From positions 1 to 11,337 of the forward strand of contig CAKPIG010000016.1 of assembly GCA_934162255.1 (NCBI GenBank): DNA of 11,337 nucleotides. Reading direction: 5' to 3'. The DNA comes from an uncultured Clostridia bacterium. Lineage in GTDB: Bacteria > Bacillota > Clostridia > TANB77 > CAG-508. Under the pieces are notes generated by a model. The model was not told the DNA's origin and did no database searches. It was given only the letters and a program-made list of their open reading frames with translations. Both the position numbers and the translations under genes were made by a program. Below, piece after piece: positions 6,265 through 11,337 of the stretch. How positions within the stretch are numbered: position 1 is the stretch's first letter; each line of letters opens with the position of its first letter.

Positions 6265-9200
6265 TTATAAATACTTTTCCAAAATTTCTTTTCGTTTGCT
6301 ATTTATATCAATTAATTCATTTGTCAAATAATTAATTTTATCATTTATTATTTTGACATTTTGTTCAAATAGATTTTGTACAGATATATCTGGAACTTCT
6401 ATTCTTAATGAGCTGATTCGGTCTATTGATGCTCTATTTGAACGATCAAATCTTGCTTCTTTTCCTACTTTTCTTAGTGCAAATGATATGTAATATGGAT
6501 TTATTTTTTTACTGTCTTTAACTCTTAAGACTCCGCAATGGTCTGTTGGATAAAATGGTTTGTTTGCTTCTATGTAATTTACATCCCAATCTCCATCTAT
6601 TCCCCAAATCACTGATGGTTCATTATAATCTTGAAGTATTTCGTCATTAATTTTCCCAAATGATTCATGAACATTTGCACTGTATACAGGAATTCCGTTT
6701 TCTGAAAGTTGCATTTTTAAAACTCTTTTTCCTATTCCTAGTTCAAATAAGTTTGAGTTTAATTTAATTTGCTCCTTTGCTTCTTTTATTGAGTTTTCAA
6801 ATAGATTTTCTATTTTTTCTTTATTTTTCTGTATTTCTTTTTCTGTTTTTTGATATTTTCTATTTATTTCTTCACATTTTTCAACAATTACTCTTTGTAT
6901 TTCATGTGGTGGAATTGGTATCATTACTTCATCTCTTAAATATGCACTGTTTAAACTTTTTCCAAAAGCCTTATCTCCAACATTTTCTAAATCTATTATA
7001 TGTGCAGAAAATAATGCATATAAATATTCATTTGTAATATCATGATTTAAAGGGATTAATCCTGCAATTGCTTCATTTGTGTATAAATCTTTTCCAGCAA
7101 TCGCTGTTTTTCCAATTGATAGCTTAAAACTTAATAAAGTTGTTCCCTTTGGAATTAGTTTCACATTTGATTTTTTTACCGCTTCATCTGTTATTTTTTC
7201 TTTGGTGTCTTCTATCTCTTGTCCATTCATTTCAGAAATTGATACCCATAGGTTTTTACCTGTAAAGTATTCCATGTTGTTCCTTGAAGGTGTTCCTCCG
7301 ATTCTCACATCTACTACATTTCCAAGTGGTTCAAGTGGATATTTACTTTTTATTATTTTTTTCTGAGATACTGTTGTTTTTATTGACTTATCAAACTCAT
7401 ATCTTGAAAAATCTATCATGTCTTTTAAATTTGCATATCTATAATATTTTTCCATTTCTTTATTTAAATTACCTATTTTATTATAGAATGTTCCTCTGAT
7501 TAGTCCTGCAAGTGTGTTTTCATCATATCTATCAGAAGAATTGTACATTTTTCCTCCTGGCTTATTTATGACTATTCCTTCATTCCCTTTTCTATTACTC
7601 CAATCATATCCTAGAAAATTCTTTTGTTCCACATTGTCTGATGGTGCTGTTATAATTAATGTACTTTGATTATAAACCATTGCAAAGTATTTGATTTTTT
7701 CTTTTTCTTTTTCTCTAGTAAATGCATAGAAATTTTGATTATACCATCTATTTTTCTCTTCCTCTGATAATTTTTTAAATGTGGTCTGATTCATTTTATT
7801 TTTTACAAATTGTTGATTTAGAAAATTTTTAATATATTGCACAAAATAATTACTTTTTTCAAAATATTTATAGTATTCACTTTGTTCTATGAATTTTCTG
7901 TACGTTTCTTCATCAACTTCTATCTGATTTAAATATGATAAAAATATTTCATTGTCTTCCCAATCACTTTGTATATCATTATTCAAAATAGCATTTGCAG
8001 TATCTTCTACTAGTTTAAACCTTACTGGTGGCTCTTCCCTTTTCTCAAGGAATAATACTACTGTGTTTGTCCCTGTTGCACCAAATGTTTTATTTGCAAA
8101 ACATGTTATTGCCCTTACATAGAAGTGTTTTAGGATTTGTTCTCTTGCACCCATATAACTACTATTTGAATTATTGCTTAAGATAGATGCTGGTAATATT
8201 ACAGCAGCAACCCCTCCCGGTTTTAACAGCTGTGCTATTCTTTCTACAAATAATGTTTCTATTTCTGAACCATCATTTGAAATTCTTGACGTCAATTCAA
8301 ATTTATTATTTTTTAGTTGCAAATGGCTTTTAAATGCACTTACTGAATATGGTGGATTTGCTACTAATATGTCAAATTCATTTTGCATAATTCCTTTTTC
8401 AGGATAATTTTCTAATCCATCTCCAAAAATAATATTTGAATCTCCTGCACCATTCATGAACATTGATACTTTTGATACTCTTGCAAGTCTATAGTCCTTC
8501 TCTATACCAAATATATTTTTTTCTACCCATGAATTGTTATTTTTTATACTTTCATTACTTTTTAAATTATAATATGAATTTATAGACTCTATTGCTTCTG
8601 TTAAGAAGTGCCCTGCTCCGCATGCGTAATCTATTACTTTTGGAAATTTATATCTATCATCTTTATGCATTATCTTTTCTAATGGTAAACTATCCCAAAT
8701 AAATCTGGTTATAGGTATTGGTGTAAAAAATTGGCCTTCATTCTGTTTGAAACCTTTATTTAATAATTGTTCAAATAAATCTCCTAAAAACTGATGTTTA
8801 CTTGGATATACTATTCTATATTGTTCAAATAATTGTACTACTTCTACTAATGCTTTTCCATTTTGATAGAATAATTCTTCATTATGAACATCTTTAAATG
8901 TGAAATCATTATTTGAGTAAAATTTCAAAATACGTATTGTTTGATTTAATTCTTCAATTGCACTTTTTCTTTGAACTCCTGTATATTGTGAAAAAAGCCT
9001 TTCTGCATAATCACTTTCTACATAAAAGATTTTTTCTTTCATGAATTCCTCCATGCCCTTTTGATGTAACTTTTGTAGCCTATCTTGTAAGCTTTCATAT
9101 GTATCAGTTCCTTGTTTATATTGAAAATCCATAATGTCATTATCATCTTTGCTTATTTCATCAACTAATTTGCATATGAATAATACAATTAGCTTGTTAA

Positions 9201-9999
9201 ATGCATTTTCTTTATCACTTACATTATTATGTCTTAATATTTCTTCAAATCTATTTACTATTTTGTCTTCAGGTTTAAAGTCTTTTAAATCTATTTTATA
9301 CAATGGTTTTACTCCAATTTTATATGCCATTGTATCTTTGCCAAAAATCAAATTATCATATATTTTATTTGAATAAGTTTCTTTCCATACTTCATATTTT
9401 TCTTCTGCAGTATATGCCTTTTCATATAATCGAACACTACTATCTTTTTTTGCTAATTCCTTTATATTCGCATCATCAGAACAATTTATTACTGAACAAT
9501 TATATTTTATTTCTCCATCCTGATAATCTGAAGTATACAATGCTAGCCATTTTGTAGAACGCTCTTGTTGCCAATAAGAAAATAGCTGTCCTCCGTCATA
9601 TAATGTATCCTTAAGTGCTTTTTGATATTCTCTTCCTGCCGTTTTACATTCGATTATTAGTAACATTTCACTCTTATTTTCATTATATACACAAATATCT
9701 GCTCTTCCGCCTTTTTGAGTATGTCCTAATGTCCATATTTTTTCTAGCTCTATATGTTCTGGTCTATATCCCTTTGTTAATAAATGGTCAACACATTCAA
9801 AAACAACAAAATTTTCTGAATCTTCAAATGTTGTATTTCTCTCTCTTCCTTCTATTTCTTCAGGGTAGATTAATTTTTGATTTTTAAAATCTACTTTCAT
9901 TGTGCAATTATATTCGTTATAACTTTTTTCGTATATATTGTTTTCTTGTTTAAATCCTTTATTTTCAAGTAATTCTTTGAATGTGTTTTTTGTTATCAC
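6265..9999 (-). CDS. Single-chain restriction-modification enzyme (nuclease, N6-adenine methylase, specificity domains)
   Basis: This 1244-residue protein joins three functions. Residues 1 to about 160 are a type I HsdR N-terminal-like PD-(D/E)XK nuclease: D101 in GGRADI, E117 and K119 in IIECKT, and Q138/Y142 in the QxxxY motif. From about 390 to 700 is an HsdM-like adenine methylase with GQFFTP near 420, the SAM-binding ACGAGHF near 460 and NPPY near 548. From about 890 to the end are two HsdS-like target recognition domains (starts near LEPLGNVVDVRIGG and ELGIGKRVLKMQ), each followed by a lysine- and glutamate-rich coiled coil. No helicase motor is present, so it should behave like type IIG enzymes: methylate its target on one strand and cut at a fixed distance. 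The start is GTG at 9999 behind AGGGGGA. The recognition sequence cannot be predicted. A palindrome lies just upstream and may control it. Confidence 0.93.
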   Translation of the reverse strand: MITKNTFKELLENKGFKQENNIYEKSYNEYNCTMKVDFKNQKLIYPEEIEGRERNTTFEDSENFVVFECVDHLLTKGYRPEHIELEKIWTLGHTQKGGRADICVYNENKSEMLLIIECKTAGREYQKALKDTLYDGGQLFSYWQQERSTKWLALYTSDYQDGEIKYNCSVINCSDDANIKELAKKDSSVRLYEKAYTAEEKYEVWKETYSNKIYDNLIFGKDTMAYKIGVKPLYKIDLKDFKPEDKIVNRFEEILRHNNVSDKENAFNKLIVLFICKLVDEISKDDNDIMDFQYKQGTDTYESLQDRLQKLHQKGMEEFMKEKIFYVESDYAERLFSQYTGVQRKSAIEELNQTIRILKFYSNNDFTFKDVHNEELFYQNGKALVEVVQLFEQYRIVYPSKHQFLGDLFEQLLNKGFKQNEGQFFTPIPITRFIWDSLPLEKIMHKDDRYKFPKVIDYACGAGHFLTEAIESINSYYNLKSNESIKNNNSWVEKNIFGIEKDYRLARVSKVSMFMNGAGDSNIIFGDGLENYPEKGIMQNEFDILVANPPYSVSAFKSHLQLKNNKFELTSRISNDGSEIETLFVERIAQLLKPGGVAAVILPASILSNNSNSSYMGAREQILKHFYVRAITCFANKTFGATGTNTVVLFLEKREEPPVRFKLVEDTANAILNNDIQSDWEDNEIFLSYLNQIEVDEETYRKFIEQSEYYKYFEKSNYFVQYIKNFLNQQFVKNKMNQTTFKKLSEEEKNRWYNQNFYAFTREKEKEKIKYFAMVYNQSTLIITAPSDNVEQKNFLGYDWSNRKGNEGIVINKPGGKMYNSSDRYDENTLAGLIRGTFYNKIGNLNKEMEKYYRYANLKDMIDFSRYEFDKSIKTTVSQKKIIKSKYPLEPLGNVVDVRIGGTPSRNNMEYFTGKNLWVSISEMNGQEIEDTKEKITDEAVKKSNVKLIPKGTTLLSFKLSIGKTAIAGKDLYTNEAIAGLIPLNHDITNEYLYALFSAHIIDLENVGDKAFGKSLNSAYLRDEVMIPIPPHEIQRVIVEKCEEINRKYQKTEKEIQKNKEKIENLFENSIKEAKEQIKLNSNLFELGIGKRVLKMQLSENGIPVYSANVHESFGKINDEILQDYNEPSVIWGIDGDWDVNYIEANKPFYPTDHCGVLRVKDSKKINPYYISFALRKVGKEARFDRSNRASIDRISSLRIEVPDISVQNLFEQNVKIINDKINYLTNELIDINSKRKEILEKYL

Positions 10000-10036
10000 T
10001 TTTTATCCCCCTATTTTCTACTTTATCATGCAATTT

Positions 10037-10062
10037 TCCACAATTATATCACAAATTGTGGA
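10037..10062. promoter_or_regulatory. Palindrome upstream of the RM gene, candidate operator
   Basis: TCCACAATT (10037-10045) and AATTGTGGA (10054-10062) form a perfect 9-bp inverted repeat with an 8-base spacer. On the minus strand a TATAAT at the palindrome centre could be the -10 box of the RM promoter, although no good -35 is visible 17 bases above. A protein bound here would then block transcription. Each outer arm also matches the DnaA box (TTATCCACA) at 8 of 9 positions: TTTTCCACA on plus and ATATCCACA on minus. No T-run follows, so it is not a terminator. Confidence 0.55.
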
Positions 10063-10087
10063 TATTTTATATTAATTTTTGGTATTT

Positions 10088-10432
10088 TTATATTTTATTT
10101 AGTTCAGTTGTTAATTCTTTATTATAAATATATTTTTCTCCAATTTTTTCATATACATCTCCGACCTTTACATTTTGAGGCAAATCTATTTCATCAATTG
10201 AAATTGGTCCACCATCTCCATCTTCTGATATACATACTGAACTCTTGTCCATCACCCAAGCTAAATCATTTCCTCTTCTACTTTTATTATCTAAATAAAT
10301 TTTCTTTTTTTCATATCTATTATACTTTTCTAATTCATTATTTTTATCATGTGATAATGAATTTTTTATATCTTTTAAAAATTTTCCTATGAAGTTATCA
10401 TTTTTTCTATTTTCAAATAAATTTAAATTCAC
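10088..10432 (-). CDS. Small protein with a DUF3006-like C-terminal half
   Basis: This 114-residue protein starts at GTG 10432, chosen because AGGAGG (10443-10438) lies 5 bases ahead. The first 50 residues are charged (K, N, D, E) with no clear fold. The second half has the run RRGNDLAWVMD, then IDEIDLPQNVKVGDVYEKIGEKYIYNKELT. This fits the DUF3006 pattern: a small beta-barrel with a 'dLAwv' strand, an LP..vk.GDv turn and a closing strand with a helix. DUF3006 has no firm function but often sits beside extracellular nucleases or hydrolases. Here it follows a non-specific endonuclease by 9 bases, and its ribosome binding site overlaps that gene's stop. It has no signal peptide, so it could act on the cytoplasmic side. 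The family call is tentative. Confidence 0.65.
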   Translation of the reverse strand: MNLNLFENRKNDNFIGKFLKDIKNSLSHDKNNELEKYNRYEKKKIYLDNKSRRGNDLAWVMDKSSVCISEDGDGGPISIDEIDLPQNVKVGDVYEKIGEKYIYNKELTTELNKI

Positions 10433-10441
10433 ACTTTCCTC

Positions 10442-11150
10442 CTATTCTTCTAATTTACTATCTCCTGTTTCATAATTAATACTTATTTTATCTTGGGTAT
10501 TATATATATACACATTAAATTGAAGTTTTCCGTTATCTTCAATTGAATATGCTTCAATTTTTACTCCACTTGCCAATTGGTTCTCCCCCTTAAAGTCTGG
10601 ACTTACTCTATATAATACATTATTTTTTTGATTTTCTTTTATATAATCATATACTTTATCTTCAAATTGTTTCATTCCCTTTACATTGAAGCTCTGAGTC
10701 CCTGCTATTAGGTTTCTTTCATCAACATCTATTCCTCCTAATTTCCAAGCTATTATGTGACATCTATGATACAAATATCCCCCTGAAACTATTTTTGTAT
10801 CATACTTTTTTTGTTTGAATCCTGATGGAACTATTGCTGAATAGTCGTCTTTCTTTTCGTCTTCATTTGCTTTTTTCCAATTTGTTTTTATCATTGCCAT
10901 TCCGTACTCTTCCATTTTTTAGTTCTGAATAATAGTCTTGTTTTAAGTCCTTATCTTCTTCTGTAAATTCTGGAATATTATTATTTACCTCTTCATATAT
11001 ATTCCCATTGTATTTTATAAAATCTGTTTCTGTGTTTTGTGTTTGATTATTTTCATTAGAATTAAAATATGAATATATTGCAATTATTATCATTATTATT
11101 GCTGTTATTATGGTATTTCTTGTTTTATTTATTTTTCTACGTTTTTTCAT
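10442..11150 (-). pseudogene. Membrane-anchored DNA/RNA non-specific endonuclease, frameshifted
   Basis: Two frames make up one gene. The first, from ATG 11150 behind AAGGGTG, gives a basic start, a transmembrane segment (about residues 12-28, NTIITAIIMIIIAIYSYF) and the family lead-in YNGNIYEEVNNNIPEF, running to YYSELK. At the minus-strand A run (10915-10920) the frame shifts, and the second frame carries GMAMIKTNWKK, IVPSGF, the active-site box YLYHRCHIIAWKLGG and NLIAGTQSFNVKGMKQFE with the metal-binding Asn, then YRVSPDF, ASGVKIEAYSIEDNG and NVYIYNTQDKI to the TAG at 10442. The order matches the streptococcal/EndA-like nucleases, which degrade or import DNA at the cell surface. Removing one A or adding two restores a protein of about 235 residues. 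If the second frame were made alone from ATG 10915, it would lack the anchor and have no clear ribosome binding site. Confidence 0.85.
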
Positions 11151-11166
11151 AATTTCACCCTTATAT

Positions 11167-11195
11167 TTAATACCATAATATCAAGTGCTTTTCAA
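11167..11195 (-). promoter_or_regulatory. Promoter of the nuclease operon
   Basis: On the minus strand TTGAAA (11195-11190), a 17-base spacer and TATTAA (11172-11167), preceded by an extended TGg element. It lies 16 bases before the start codon of the nuclease and after the tRNA terminator, so the operon has its own start site. Confidence 0.55.
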
Positions 11196-11221
11196 GATTT
11201 GAATTAATAATTTTTGAAAAA

Positions 11222-11254
11222 TAAAAAAAGCATTTGAAAAAATCAACAAATGCT
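11222..11254 (-). terminator. Terminator of the tRNA-Met transcript
   Basis: On the minus strand AGCATTTG (11254-11247) pairs with CAAATGCT (11236-11229) around a 10-base loop, followed by TTTTTTTA. It starts 12 bases past the tRNA 3' end and separates it from the nuclease operon. Confidence 0.9.
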
Positions 11255-11259
11255 CCCCT

Positions 11260-11337
<78 letters not shown>

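Noticed and set aside
6777..9887. Several plus-strand open frames rich in L, F and Y opposite the RM gene
   Set aside because: They are antisense readings of an AT-rich coding strand; the minus-strand frame has clear motifs throughout.
10037..10062. Palindrome read as a terminator for the DUF3006-like gene
   Set aside because: No T-run follows on either strand, and the centre carries a TATAAT, so a regulatory site is more likely.

Overview
The window is very AT-rich DNA with strong Shine-Dalgarno sites (AGGAGG type) and a consensus sigma-A promoter, which suggests a low-GC Gram-positive bacterium (Bacillota, probably a clostridial or related anaerobe). It is accessory DNA accreted at the 3' end of an initiator tRNA-Met gene. 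That gene lies at the right edge on the minus strand (11267 to beyond 11337).

Left part (1-5145), element A. A zinc-finger-tailed protein runs in from the left on the plus strand (1-273) and meets a minus-strand anti-phage operon tail to tail over a shared bidirectional terminator. The operon reads right to left. It has a consensus promoter at 3499-3527, a small DUF3892-like gene (3079-3303), a 16-bp terminator or attenuator hairpin (3028-3074), a Cap5 HNH-SAVED nuclease (1880-3013), a CD-NTase nucleotide second-messenger synthase (744-1880) and a stand-alone E2-like protein (284-754). The last three genes overlap one another. This is the gene set of a short type II (E2-only) CBASS: the CD-NTase makes a cyclic oligonucleotide on infection, the SAVED domain senses it, the HNH domain degrades DNA, and the E2 is expected to prime the CD-NTase by conjugating its C-terminus. 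Divergently, a tyrosine integrase (3769-4958) has all its catalytic motifs but is broken by a one-base frameshift in a run of A.

Junction (5146-5197). A 52-bp near-copy (49/52) of the tRNA 3' half lies 190 bp after the integrase. It matches the copy inside the intact tRNA at 11260-11311.

Right part (5198-11259), element B. It is flanked by the two repeats and has no integrase of its own. All genes are on the minus strand and read away from the tRNA: a frameshifted membrane-anchored DNA/RNA non-specific endonuclease (10442-11150), a small DUF3006-like protein (10088-10432), a single-chain restriction-methylation-specificity enzyme of 1244 residues (6265-9999), a NUDIX hydrolase (5783-6238) and an ASCH-domain protein (5329-5712), followed by a terminator. 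The layout fits two elements stacked at one tRNA site, the inner one being a cis-mobilizable type of island that carries restriction-modification and nuclease genes.
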